A stretch of 64,000 bases of DNA from assembly GCF_000813845.1 (NCBI RefSeq), contig NZ_JWTB01000011.1:34107-98106 (forward strand), written 5' to 3'. Made by a program: the position numbers and the translations under genes. The DNA comes from Pseudarthrobacter phenanthrenivorans. Lineage in GTDB: Bacteria > Actinomycetota > Actinomycetes > Actinomycetales > Micrococcaceae. Under the pieces are notes generated by a model that saw only the letters and a program-made list of their open reading frames with translations, had not been told where the DNA came from and ran no database searches. Within the stretch, counting starts at the first letter, position 1, and every line of letters begins with the position of its first letter. Below, one piece after another: positions 36,947 to 45,194 of the stretch.

Positions 36947-37675
36947 ATGAGTTTGGATGGCCAGCTTCCCCCCAAAATGCGGCTGCTCCGTGCTGCCGCG
37001 GAACTGCTGGCAAAATCCGCGGGAGCTCCGGTCTCCACCCGCCAGATCACCCAGCTGGCGGGGGTTTCGGCTCCCACGCTGTACCACCACTTCGGTGACA
37101 AGGAAGGTCTGTTCGACGCTGTCGTCGCCGCAGGGTTTGAAGAATATGTCGCGGGCGAAAGGGATTTCGCCCCCTCCGGCCAGCCCCTTGAGGACATCCG
37201 GAGAATGTGGGACAACCACGTCCAGTTCGGACTGAACCAGCCTGAGCTGTACTTGGTGATGTTCGGCAACATCCGCCCGGAAAGCCGGCCGGCCATTGTG
37301 GCCGACGCCGAGGCGCTGATGGAGGAAATGCTGAACAAGGCAGCGGCGGCGGGCCAGCTGAACGTCCAGCCCCGGGAAGCGGCCAGGTCCATCCTGGCGG
37401 CCAACGTGGGCGTGACGCTGATGCTGATTGCGGAACCCGCCTCCGAACGGAACCTCGAACTGTCCACCATGACCCGGGACGCCATGATCTTCGCGGTGTC
37501 TGCCGAGCCGGCCAGCGGCCCGGCCCCGGGCGGCACCGGGAAGTCCTCGGTGGTGGTGGCAGCGATCGCCCTGAACGCCGCACTTCAGGCCTCGCACTCT
37601 GACCAGCTTTCCAGCTCGGAACTCAAGCTTTTCCTCGAATGGCTGCACCGGATCTCCACCAGCCCCGCCGGTTAA
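36947..37675 (+). CDS. TetR-family regulator upstream of the mannitol PTS genes
   Basis: 242 residues, slightly long for TetR because of a C-terminal extension. HTH: AAAELLAKSAGAPVSTRQITQLAG, quoted in parts as AAAELLAK and STRQITQLAG, then SAPTLYHHFGDKEGLFDAVV. ATG at 36947, 7 bases after TAGGGT (leaderless). It sits 88 bases before mtlA on the same strand and 160 bases from divergent ptsI, with a repeat in its promoter. It likely controls itself and perhaps mtlA-mtlD or ptsI. Mannitol operons are more often controlled by MtlR-type activators, so this is an uncommon arrangement. Confidence 0.88.
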   Translation: MSLDGQLPPKMRLLRAAAELLAKSAGAPVSTRQITQLAGVSAPTLYHHFGDKEGLFDAVVAAGFEEYVAGERDFAPSGQPLEDIRRMWDNHVQFGLNQPELYLVMFGNIRPESRPAIVADAEALMEEMLNKAAAAGQLNVQPREAARSILAANVGVTLMLIAEPASERNLELSTMTRDAMIFAVSAEPASGPAPGGTGKSSVVVAAIALNAALQASHSDQLSSSELKLFLEWLHRISTSPAG

Positions 37676-37763
37676 GCCAGCAACCCGCACCACCCAGCAC
37701 TACGTCGTCGTCATCATCAAACCAATCCTGCGGAGCAGCAGGAATGACGGTTAGGAAATCACC

Positions 37764-39836
37764 ATGGCAACAGAGACAGTTGCGAAACCCCGCACCAGCG
37801 CGCGCGTGCACGTCCAAAAGTTCGGGACATTCCTGTCCGGCATGATCATGCCCAACATCGGGGCGTTCATCGCCTGGGGCATCATCACCGCCCTCTTCAT
37901 CGAGAAGGGCTGGCTGCCCGTGCCGCAGCTGGGTGGTTTCGGCGAAACGGGCGGAAAGCCGAACATCGGCCTTGTTGGTCCGATGATCACCTACCTCCTG
38001 CCGCTGCTGATCGGCTACACCGGCGGCAAGATGGTCTATGACGTCCGCGGCGGCGTGGTGGGGGCCATCGGCACCATGGGCGTGATCGTCGGCGCCGGCA
38101 TTCCGATGTTCATCGGCGCCATGATCATGGGCCCGCTGGGCGGCTGGACCATGAAGAAGATCGACTCGATCTGGGACGGCAAGATCCGCCCCGGCTTCGA
38201 GATGCTGGTCAACAACTTCTCGGCCGGCATCTGGGGTGCGCTCCTGGCCCTGTTGGGCTTCTACGGCATCTCGCCCCTGGTGACCGCCTTCAGCACGGCC
38301 GCGGGCAACTTCGTGCAGTTCCTGGTCCAGAACGGCCTGCTGCCGCTGACCAGCATCTTCATCGAACCTGCCAAGGTCCTGTTCCTCAACAACGCCATCA
38401 ACCACGGCGTCCTCACCCCGCTGGGCGTGCAGCAGTCCCTGGAGCAGGGCAAGTCCATCCTGTTCCTGCTCGAAGCCAACCCGGGCCCGGGCCTGGGCCT
38501 GCTGCTCGCGTATATGTTCTTCGGCCGCGGCGCTGCCAAGGCATCGGCCCCCGGCGCAGCAATCATCCAGTTCCTCGGCGGCATCCACGAGATCTACTTC
38601 CCGTACGTCCTGATGCGCCCGCTGCTGATCCTGGGCACGATCGCCGGCGGCATGACCGGCATCGCCACCCTGGCCCTGACGAATTCCGGCCTGGTGGCCC
38701 CCGCGGCGCCTGGTTCCATCTTTGCCGTCCTCGCACAGACCTCGCGGGACAGCTACTTCGGCGTGATCCTGTCCGTGGTGCTCGCCGCGACGGTGTCCTT
38801 CCTCGTCTCCTCCCTGATCCTGCGCACCACGAAGCACAGCGATGAGGCGGACCTGGGTGATGCCACCTCCCGCATGGAGGCCATGAAGGGCAAGAAGAGC
38901 TCCGTTGCCTCCACCCTTACCGGCGCCGGTGCAGGTACCGCCGCAGGCACCACGGCTGCCGGGCGCGGCGGCGTTGGCGTGCTGGCCGGCCCGGTCCGGA
39001 ACATCGTGTTTGCGTGCGACGCCGGCATGGGCTCCAGCGCCATGGGCGCCTCGGTGCTGCGGAACAAGATCAAGGCGGCCGGCTTCCCGGACGTCAAGGT
39101 CACCAACGCCTCCATCGCCAACCTCAGCGACACCTATGACGTCGTGGTCACGCACCAGGACCTCACCGAGCGTGCCAAGCCAGCCACCTCCAGCGCGGTC
39201 CACTACTCCGTGGACAACTTCATGAACAGCCCGCGCTATGACGAGATCGTGGAACTGGTCAAGGAAAGCAACACCGAAGGTGGAACGGCCGACGCCGGCA
39301 CCACCCATGGTGCCCACGCCGCCGACGCCCCGGTGGACGCAACGCCTGCCGCCGCGGGAACAGCTGCAGGTGCAGCGGCGGCCGGAACCTCCGCAGCCGG
39401 AAGCCCGGAGATCCTGGCCCGCGAAAGCGTGGTCCTGAACGGCTCGGCCACCACCCGCGACGCCGCCATCGACGAGGCAGGCCGGCTCCTGCTGGCCCGG
39501 GGCGCCGTGGACGAGGGCTACATCGCCGCCATGCACGAGCGCGAGGAGTCGGTGTCCACCTACATGGGCAGCTTCCTGGCCATCCCGCACGGCACCAACG
39601 CCGCCAAGGACCACATCCGCAAGTCGGCGGTGTCGGTCATCCGCTACCCGGAAGGCATTGACTGGAACGGCAAGCAGGTGAAGTTCGTGGTGGGCGTGGC
39701 AGGCATCAACAACGAGCACCTGCACATCCTGTCCTCCATCGCCAAGGTCTTCACCAACAAGGAACAGGTTGCCCGGCTCGAGGCTGCGACGTCCGAGGAT
39801 GAAGTCCTGGAGCTTTTCGGAAAGGTCAACGCATAG
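37764..39836 (+). CDS. mtlA: Mannitol-specific PTS enzyme IICBA
   Basis: 690 residues. IIC membrane domain at residues 15-355 (GMIMPNIGAFIAWGII, GGIHEIYFPYVL), IIB domain with phosphocysteine C418 in FACDAGMGSSAMG, then an Ala/Gly/Pro-rich linker and IIA with phosphohistidine H609 in FLAIPHGTNAAKD. It takes up mannitol and phosphorylates it to mannitol 1-phosphate, with phosphate from EI and HPr. All three domains are in one chain, as in E. coli MtlA. A weak 6-base-stem hairpin (37726-37743) precedes AGGAAA at the start. Confidence 0.95.
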   Translation: MATETVAKPRTSARVHVQKFGTFLSGMIMPNIGAFIAWGIITALFIEKGWLPVPQLGGFGETGGKPNIGLVGPMITYLLPLLIGYTGGKMVYDVRGGVVGAIGTMGVIVGAGIPMFIGAMIMGPLGGWTMKKIDSIWDGKIRPGFEMLVNNFSAGIWGALLALLGFYGISPLVTAFSTAAGNFVQFLVQNGLLPLTSIFIEPAKVLFLNNAINHGVLTPLGVQQSLEQGKSILFLLEANPGPGLGLLLAYMFFGRGAAKASAPGAAIIQFLGGIHEIYFPYVLMRPLLILGTIAGGMTGIATLALTNSGLVAPAAPGSIFAVLAQTSRDSYFGVILSVVLAATVSFLVSSLILRTTKHSDEADLGDATSRMEAMKGKKSSVASTLTGAGAGTAAGTTAAGRGGVGVLAGPVRNIVFACDAGMGSSAMGASVLRNKIKAAGFPDVKVTNASIANLSDTYDVVVTHQDLTERAKPATSSAVHYSVDNFMNSPRYDEIVELVKESNTEGGTADAGTTHGAHAADAPVDATPAAAGTAAGAAAAGTSAAGSPEILARESVVLNGSATTRDAAIDEAGRLLLARGAVDEGYIAAMHEREESVSTYMGSFLAIPHGTNAAKDHIRKSAVSVIRYPEGIDWNGKQVKFVVGVAGINNEHLHILSSIAKVFTNKEQVARLEAATSEDEVLELFGKVNA

Positions 39837-40999
39837 TGAAGGCAGTACATTTTGGGGCCGGCAACATCGGCCGGGGTTTCGTGGGGCTGCTGCTGCATGA
39901 CGCCGGCTACGAGGTGGTGTTCGCGGATGTGGCCGAGGAACTGATCACCCGGCTTTCCGCCGCTGACAACTACGCGGTGCACGAGGTGGGCGAGAACCCT
40001 GCCGTGCGCACCGTGGACAACTTCCGCGCGCTGAACTCCAATGCCCAGGAAGCCGAGCTGGTCGGGGAAATCGCGACGGCGGACATCGTCACCACCGCGG
40101 TGGGCCCGCATATCCTGAAGTTCGTGGCGCCCGTGATCGCCAAGGGCATCGTTGCCAGGGAACCCGGCCTGGCGCCCCTGCAGGTCATGGCCTGTGAGAA
40201 CGCGATCAACGCCACCGACATCCTGGCCAAGGAAGTGGCAGCCCAGCCCGGTGTCACGGCCGCTGTTCTCGACGGAAAGGCGGTGTTCGCCAACACCGCC
40301 GTGGACCGGATCGTGCCCAACCAGGAGGCCGGGCAGGGCCTGGACGTCACCGTGGAAACCTTCTACGAGTGGGTTATCGACCGGACCGCCTTCGGGGATG
40401 CTGCTCCCGTGATCCCCGGGGCCACCTTCGTTGATGACCTCTCGCCGTACATCGAGCGGAAGCTGTTCACCGTGAATACCGGGCATGCCTCGGCCGCCTA
40501 CTTCGGTTTTGAGGCGGGGCTGGAGAAGATCTCGGACGCCATGGCGGACCAGGATGTGGCCGAGGACGTCCGCGCGGTGCTCGAGGAGACCAAGCAGCTC
40601 CTGGTGGCCAAGCACGGCTTCAGCAATGACGAGCAGGAAGCCTACGTCCAGAAGATCCTGGTCCGGTTCTCCAACCCGTACCTACCGGACACCGTGACCC
40701 GGGTGGGCCGTGCGCCGCTGCGGAAGCTGAGCCGGCACGAGCGCTTCATCGGCCCGGCCGCGGAGCTGGCGGAACGCGGCGTAGTGCCCGAAGCCCTGCT
40801 GGGCGCCATCGCGGCTGCCCTCCGCTTCAACGATCCGGCCGACGCCGAGGCCACCGAGCTGGCGGCCATCCTCGGATCCGACAGCCCGGCCGATGCCACG
40901 GCGAGGATCACCGGGCTCGAGAAGGACCATCCGCTGTTCAACGCCGTTGCCACCCTGGTGGAGGAGCGGCAGGCGGAAATGGCCGGCACCCCCGCCTGA
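39836..40999 (+). CDS. mtlD: Mannitol-1-phosphate 5-dehydrogenase
   Basis: 387 residues. NAD-binding FGAGNIGRGFVG at residues 6-17 and the polyol dehydrogenase region NTGHASAAYFGF, with catalytic lysine expected in the RKLFTVNTGH segment. It oxidises mannitol 1-phosphate to fructose 6-phosphate, completing mannitol use. The GTG start overlaps the mtlA stop by one base (TAGTG), so translation is coupled. A strong hairpin at 41088-41123 ends the unit. Confidence 0.94.
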   Translation: MKAVHFGAGNIGRGFVGLLLHDAGYEVVFADVAEELITRLSAADNYAVHEVGENPAVRTVDNFRALNSNAQEAELVGEIATADIVTTAVGPHILKFVAPVIAKGIVAREPGLAPLQVMACENAINATDILAKEVAAQPGVTAAVLDGKAVFANTAVDRIVPNQEAGQGLDVTVETFYEWVIDRTAFGDAAPVIPGATFVDDLSPYIERKLFTVNTGHASAAYFGFEAGLEKISDAMADQDVAEDVRAVLEETKQLLVAKHGFSNDEQEAYVQKILVRFSNPYLPDTVTRVGRAPLRKLSRHERFIGPAAELAERGVVPEALLGAIAAALRFNDPADAEATELAAILGSDSPADATARITGLEKDHPLFNAVATLVEERQAEMAGTPA

Positions 41000-41013
41000 C
41001 CACTGCCCGGCAC

Positions 41014-41087
41014 CCGCCATCACTTCCTGCGGCTTCTAACGCAACGCGCCATCAGATCCTGCAGGAATTCCGGCAACGCCCCATCAC
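41014..41087 (+). repeat. Degenerate 32-base-period repeat, 3 units (CCATCA family)
   Basis: CCATCA recurs at 41017, 41049 and 41081, exactly 32 bases apart. The first two units share CCATCA-S-N-TCCTGC, about 13 variable bases, then CAACGCS. The third runs into the terminator stem at 41088. The same unit, in opposite orientation, occurs at 43471-43540. Confidence 0.7.
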
Positions 41088-41123
41088 AACGGCGCCGGCA
41101 CTTACCCAAGTGCCGGCGTCGTT
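41088..41123 (+). terminator. Hairpin terminator after mtlD
   Basis: 16-bp stem with one G-T pair (41088-41103 with 41108-41123) and a 4-base loop ACCC; only a short T-pair follows. It begins right at the last unit of the 32-base repeat. Confidence 0.75.
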
Positions 41124-41147
41124 CGGTTCCTGTGCAAAGCTGGGCAG

Positions 41148-41675
41148 GTGACCCCTGCCGAAGATGCCGTTCCTGCCCTGTTTACCGCCGACGTCGACGG
41201 CGGAATGTTCAGACTCCGGCACGCCACCCGGAATGACCTCCCGGCCCTGGTGCAGCTGCTGGCCGATGACGCCCTGGGGACCGGCCGCGAAGCAGCCGCG
41301 GACATGGGGCCGTACGAGAGCGCCCTCGACGCAATCGATTCCGACCCGTCCCACCTGCTGCTGGCCGGCGAACTGGTGCCTCCCGGCGGGGAGGGCGGCC
41401 CCGTCATTGCCACGTTCCAGCTGAGCTTCCTGCCGGGCCTGTCCCGCCAGGGGGCCTGGCGCTCCCAGCTTGAAGGCGTGCGGGTGGCATCCTCCCTTCG
41501 GAGCCAGGGGATTGGGAAGCTGATGGTGGAGTGGGCCATCGCCGAGTCGCGGCGCCGCGGCTGCAGCCTCATGCAGCTCACTACCCACACCAGCCGCACG
41601 GCAGCCCACCGGTTTTACGAACGCCTGGGCTTCGAAGCCAGCCACGTGGGAATGAAACTGCCGCTCGAAGGGTGA
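41148..41675 (+). CDS. GNAT-family N-acetyltransferase
   Basis: 175 residues from GTG 41148. Acetyl-CoA binding region SQLEGVRVASSLRSQGIGKLMVEWAI (in parts: VRVASSLRSQGIGKLM) and the C-terminal HRFYERLGFEASHVGMKL are the GNAT motifs. The substrate is unknown. It lies 24 bases after the mtlD terminator and ends 16 bases before the -35 of the MarR gene, so it is an independent single gene. Confidence 0.87.
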   Translation: MTPAEDAVPALFTADVDGGMFRLRHATRNDLPALVQLLADDALGTGREAAADMGPYESALDAIDSDPSHLLLAGELVPPGGEGGPVIATFQLSFLPGLSRQGAWRSQLEGVRVASSLRSQGIGKLMVEWAIAESRRRGCSLMQLTTHTSRTAAHRFYERLGFEASHVGMKLPLEG

Positions 41676-41691
41676 AGCATTACACCCAGCC

Positions 41692-41726
41692 TTGACCGTT
41701 AGGGTGCCTAAATGTTAGGCTACCTA
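41692..41726 (+). promoter_or_regulatory. MarR promoter fully covered by a 27-bp operator
   Basis: -35 TTGACC (41692-41697), -10 TAGGCT (41716-41721), 18-base spacing. TAGGGTGCCTAA (41700-41711) and TTAGGCTACCTA (41715-41726) form an inverted repeat with 10 of 12 matching positions and a 3-base centre, running from just after the -35 to the start codon. Confidence 0.75.
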
Positions 41727-42173
41727 ATGATGAATGCGACAGAAGCCCAGCTGCAGGAACTCGCCAGCGGATTCCGTGAGGCACTCCGCCACAGCGTGTA
41801 CCTGGTCCGCCGCCTGGATGCCGACGGTGAACTCAGTGCCGCCCAGCTCAGCACCCTCAAGATGCTGCTCGAGGACGGCCAGAGGGTGGGCGAAATCGCG
41901 CGCAATCTCGGCGTCAGGGTTCCCAGCGCCACCGAGCAGATCATCAAGCTCGAGCGGGCAGGGCTGGCCCGCCGCGAACCGGACCCCGCCGACTCCCGTG
42001 CCGTCCGGGTCATCCTCACGCCCGAAGGCCGCGCCGCCGTCGACTCCGCCAACACCCGGCGGAACCAGGTGATGGCCGGCATCCTCGGCGCCCTCAGCGA
42101 CCAGGACAGGGATGCGCTGGCCGCAGCCCTGCCGGTCATCGACAAGATCATTAATGCAGCCCAGAACAGCTGA
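41727..42173 (+). CDS. MarR-family regulator of the adjacent MFS exporter
   Basis: 148 residues if it starts at ATG 41727; ATG 41730 is next, and an ATG at 41712 lies inside the operator and before the -10, so it is rejected. Winged helix: EIARNLGVRVPSATEQIIKLERAGLARREPDPADSRAVRVILT, quoted in parts as EIARNLGVRVPSATE and REPDPADSRAVRV. The -10 ends 5 bases before 41727, so the mRNA is leaderless and the operator would block it: classic autorepression. The MFS gene follows after 28 bases and is likely co-transcribed. Confidence 0.9.
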   Translation: MMNATEAQLQELASGFREALRHSVYLVRRLDADGELSAAQLSTLKMLLEDGQRVGEIARNLGVRVPSATEQIIKLERAGLARREPDPADSRAVRVILTPEGRAAVDSANTRRNQVMAGILGALSDQDRDALAAALPVIDKIINAAQNS

Positions 42174-42201
42174 CTACCCCACGACCTTAGGAGCACCCTC
42201 C

Positions 42202-43428
42202 ATGGACGGCCAGCTCGCAGAAACCCTGCCGGCACCAGAATCAACCTTGCAGGCCGAAAAGGCCTCCTTCCTGAAGCAGCCAAAGGCGGTGTGGGCCACA
42301 GCCCTCGCCGCCGTTTTCGCCTTCATGGGCATCGGCTTGGTGGACCCCATCCTCCCCGCCATCGCCACCAACCTGGAGGCAAGCCCCAGCCAGGTCTCCC
42401 TGCTCTTCACCAGCTACTTCCTCGTCACCGCACTGGCCATGCTGATCACCGGGTTTGTGTCGTCCCGGATCGGCGGCAAGAAAACCCTGCTGATCGGCCT
42501 TGCCGTCATCGTGGTCTTCTCCTCCCTGTCCGGCCTGTCCGGCAGCGTGGCTGAACTCGTCGGCTTCCGCGCCGGCTGGGGACTGGGCAACGCCCTGTTC
42601 GTTGCCACCGCGCTCGCCGTGATCGTCGGCGTGGCCAGCGGCGGCGCCGGAACCGCCATCATCCTTTATGAGGCAGCACTGGGCCTGGGCATTTCGCTCG
42701 GCCCGCTCCTGGGCGCGCTCCTGGGCGGCTGGCAGTGGCGCGCACCGTTCTTCGGCACCGCCGTGCTGATGGCGGCGGCCTTCATCGCACTGATTGCCCT
42801 GCTGCCCGCGACGCCGCTCCCAGGGCGCAAAGTGCGGCTGCGGGATCCCCTGCTGGCACTCGGCCACAAGGGACTGCGCACGACGGCCGCCAGCAGCCTG
42901 TTCTACAACTACGGCTTCTTCACCATCCTGGCATTCACCCCGTTCATCCTGGGCATGGATGCGTACGGCATCGGCGGGGTCTTCTTCGGCTGGGGCGTGG
43001 CCGTGGCCGTGTTCTCCGTCTTCGTCGCCCCGATCCTGCAGAACCGCTTCGGCGCTGTCAAGGTGCTGGCCGGGACCCTGTTCCTGCTGATGCTGGACCT
43101 GGCCGGGCTGGGACTGGCAGCCGGACACTCGGTGCCGGCCGTCGTCGTCCTGGTGATCGTGGCCGGTGCCCTGCTGGGCATCAACAACACCATCTTCACC
43201 GAACTGGCCATGGGCGTATCCGACTCACCCCGCCCCGTGGCCTCCTCCGGCTACAACTTCGTCCGCTGGATGGGCGGCGCGCTGGCACCGTTCGCCGCCG
43301 CGCAGCTGGGCGAGCACTTCGGCCCGCAGGTGCCCTTCTTCGCCGGAGCCGCGGCCATGGTGGTGGCCATCCTGATCGCCGTGGGCGGCCGCCGCTACCT
43401 GTCCTCCCACGAACCGCACGTGGTCTAG
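42202..43428 (+). CDS. MFS efflux transporter in a MarR operon
   Basis: 408 residues from ATG 42202, with AGGAG 8 bases upstream. Twelve membrane helices; MFS motif A as TGFVSSRIGGKKTLLIGL, and DPILPAIATNLEASPSQ in the first loop, typical of drug:H+ antiporters. With its MarR partner, the likely role is export of a toxic compound sensed by that regulator. It ends before a 20-bp-stem terminator. Confidence 0.87.
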   Translation: MDGQLAETLPAPESTLQAEKASFLKQPKAVWATALAAVFAFMGIGLVDPILPAIATNLEASPSQVSLLFTSYFLVTALAMLITGFVSSRIGGKKTLLIGLAVIVVFSSLSGLSGSVAELVGFRAGWGLGNALFVATALAVIVGVASGGAGTAIILYEAALGLGISLGPLLGALLGGWQWRAPFFGTAVLMAAAFIALIALLPATPLPGRKVRLRDPLLALGHKGLRTTAASSLFYNYGFFTILAFTPFILGMDAYGIGGVFFGWGVAVAVFSVFVAPILQNRFGAVKVLAGTLFLLMLDLAGLGLAAGHSVPAVVVLVIVAGALLGINNTIFTELAMGVSDSPRPVASSGYNFVRWMGGALAPFAAAQLGEHFGPQVPFFAGAAAMVVAILIAVGGRRYLSSHEPHVV

Positions 43429-43438
43429 GCAGCCGCAC

Positions 43439-43485
43439 AACAAGAAACCCTCCATCACACCAGGTGATGGAGGGTTTCTTGTTTT
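43439..43485 (+). terminator. Canonical terminator of the MarR-MFS operon
   Basis: Perfect 20-base stem (43439-43458 with 43464-43483), 5-base loop ACCAG, T-run at the end. The stem itself contains CCATCAC/GTGATGG, in register with the neighbouring 32-base repeat. Confidence 0.95.
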
Positions 43486-43540
43486 CCGCCGAAAGCTGAT
43501 GGGGCGTCGAAGGAAAAGCAGCAGGAGGTGATGGGGCGTC
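43465..43540 (-). repeat. Degenerate 32-base-period repeat, 3 units, opposite orientation
   Basis: TGATGG occurs at 43465, 43497 and 43529, exactly 32 bases apart; on the minus strand each is CCATCA. The unit from 43534 down reads CCATCACCTCCTGC, then a variable part and CGACGCC, very close to the units at 41017 and 41049. The middle unit is diverged, and the third lies in the terminator stem. The last bases overlap the sugar porter stop codon. Confidence 0.7.
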
Positions 43541-44981
43541 AGTTCGCCTTGGCGGATCCCTTGGGCACGAACAGCGTCTCCGCCTGCTCCAGGGACATCC
43601 CGTTGGTTTCGGGCACCTTGAACATCACGAAGAAGAAGGATGCCGCCGCGAACAGGGCGTACATGGCGTAGGTCAAGGGCAGCGATCCGGCGGCCATCAC
43701 CGGGAAGCTGAGCGTGATGGCAAAGTTCGCCACCCACTGCGCGGCCGCGGCCAGGCCCAGGGCCCGGGCGCGGATCCTGGACGGGAAGATCTCGCCCAGC
43801 AGGACCCACACCAGCGGGCCCCAGGACGCCCCGAAGCTGACCACGAACACGTTGGCGGCCACCAGGGCCACCGGGCCCCAGGCGCCGGGGAGGGTGATGT
43901 TTTCGCCATTGCCGGTGGCCGAGGAGAAGGCAAGGGCCATGGCGGCCAGCGACACTGCCATTCCCACGGAGCCGGCGAGAAGGATGGGGCGCCGGCCAAT
44001 GCGGTCCACCAGGGCGATGGCCACCAGGGTGACCAGGATGTTGGTGATGGAGGTGGCAACCGAGATGGCCAGCGAGTCCTTCTCCTGGAAGCCGACAGCC
44101 TTCCACAGGGTGGTGGAGTAGTAGAAGATCACGTTGATGCCCACGAACTGCTGCAGCACGGACAGGATGATGCCCACCCAGACCACAGCCTGCAGCCCGA
44201 ATGCCTTTCCGCGCAGGGAGCCTTTCTGCCCGGCCAGCTTGTCTTCCTCAATGGCTTCGCGGATGTCGCGGATGTGCCGGTCCGTGTCCTCGGCAGGAGC
44301 GATCGAGGCGAAGACCTTCCGGGCCTCGTCCTCTTTGCCCTGGAACACCAGGAACCGCGGCGATTCGGGCAGCGTGAAGGCCACCCAGCCGTAGACGACG
44401 GCGGGAACGGCGGCGGCAAGGAACATCCAGCGCCATGCCTCGATGCCGAGCCAGAAGGACTGGTCCGCTCCGCCGGCGGTGGTGGCCAGGAGTGCGTCGG
44501 AGAGCAGGGCGGCGAAGATGCCCGTGGTGATGGCCAGCTGCTGCAGGGACGCGAGGCGGCCACGCACCTTGCGCGGCGAAATTTCGGAGATGTAGGCCGG
44601 GGCGATCACGGAAGCGAGCCCGATGCCCAGGCCGCCTACCAGGCGCCAGAAGACCAGGTCCCACACCCCGAAGCAAAAGCCGGTACCGACGGCGCTGACC
44701 AGGAAGAGCAGGGCGCCCAGCTTCATGGCGGGGATGCGGCCGTAGCGGTCTGCCACCTTGCCGGCCAGGAAGGCACCGGCGGCGCAGCCCAGCAGGGCGA
44801 TGGCAACGGCGAAGCCGGTCACGGCCTCGGAGAGGGCGAACTCTTCCTTCATGGCGTCCACCGCGCCGTTGACCACGGAGGAGTCAAAGCCGAAAAGGAA
44901 TCCACCCACCGCCCCCGCGAGCGCCAGCCAGATCACCCGCCGTGGAATGCCGGTTGTGGTCTGCTCCTGTGCAGTGGGCAT
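43539..44981 (-). CDS. MFS sugar porter (sugar:H+ symporter)
   Basis: 480 residues with twelve helices. Sugar porter marks: GGFLFGFDSSVVNGAVDAM in the first helix, DRYGRIPAMKLG, the PESPRFLVFQG motif before the central loop, the DRIGRRPILL repeat, and a PETNGMSLE end motif in place of the usual PETKG. It imports a monosaccharide or polyol with protons. GGGAGAA stands before the ATG. Substrate unknown. On its strand the next upstream gene ends behind a terminator, so it has its own promoter in 44982-45120. Confidence 0.9.
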   Translation of the reverse strand: MPTAQEQTTTGIPRRVIWLALAGAVGGFLFGFDSSVVNGAVDAMKEEFALSEAVTGFAVAIALLGCAAGAFLAGKVADRYGRIPAMKLGALLFLVSAVGTGFCFGVWDLVFWRLVGGLGIGLASVIAPAYISEISPRKVRGRLASLQQLAITTGIFAALLSDALLATTAGGADQSFWLGIEAWRWMFLAAAVPAVVYGWVAFTLPESPRFLVFQGKEDEARKVFASIAPAEDTDRHIRDIREAIEEDKLAGQKGSLRGKAFGLQAVVWVGIILSVLQQFVGINVIFYYSTTLWKAVGFQEKDSLAISVATSITNILVTLVAIALVDRIGRRPILLAGSVGMAVSLAAMALAFSSATGNGENITLPGAWGPVALVAANVFVVSFGASWGPLVWVLLGEIFPSRIRARALGLAAAAQWVANFAITLSFPVMAAGSLPLTYAMYALFAAASFFFVMFKVPETNGMSLEQAETLFVPKGSAKAN

Positions 44982-45120
44982 GGTTCTCCCTGGGTTTGGG
45001 GGTTTATGGATTGCGGTGCGGACGTCGTCGGCTGCGGTACCGGCCGGAAGGGCCGGCGCACACGCGCTAAACAGTGTGGCACGTCACCGGCGCAGGTTCC
45101 ACTTGGCGCCTTCGGCCCCC

Positions 45121-45165
45121 CTTAACGCCGGACGACGACGGCGGGCCGTGCCGCCGTCGTCGTCC
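45121..45165 (-). terminator. Hairpin terminator followed by GTTAAG
   Basis: Perfect 15-base stem (45130-45144 with 45151-45165), 6-base loop. On the minus-strand transcript it lies 29 bases after the DHA2 exporter stop and is followed by GGCGTTAAG (45129-45121) in place of a T-run. Confidence 0.75.
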
Positions 45166-45194
45166 GTTCCTGCGCTCCGCTTGGTTGTTCGGGG

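Noticed and set aside
41014..43540. The 32-base-period repeats as a CRISPR array
   Set aside because: Sequence similarity runs across the whole 32-base unit and fades gradually; there is no repeat/spacer alternation, no cas gene, and only three units per site.
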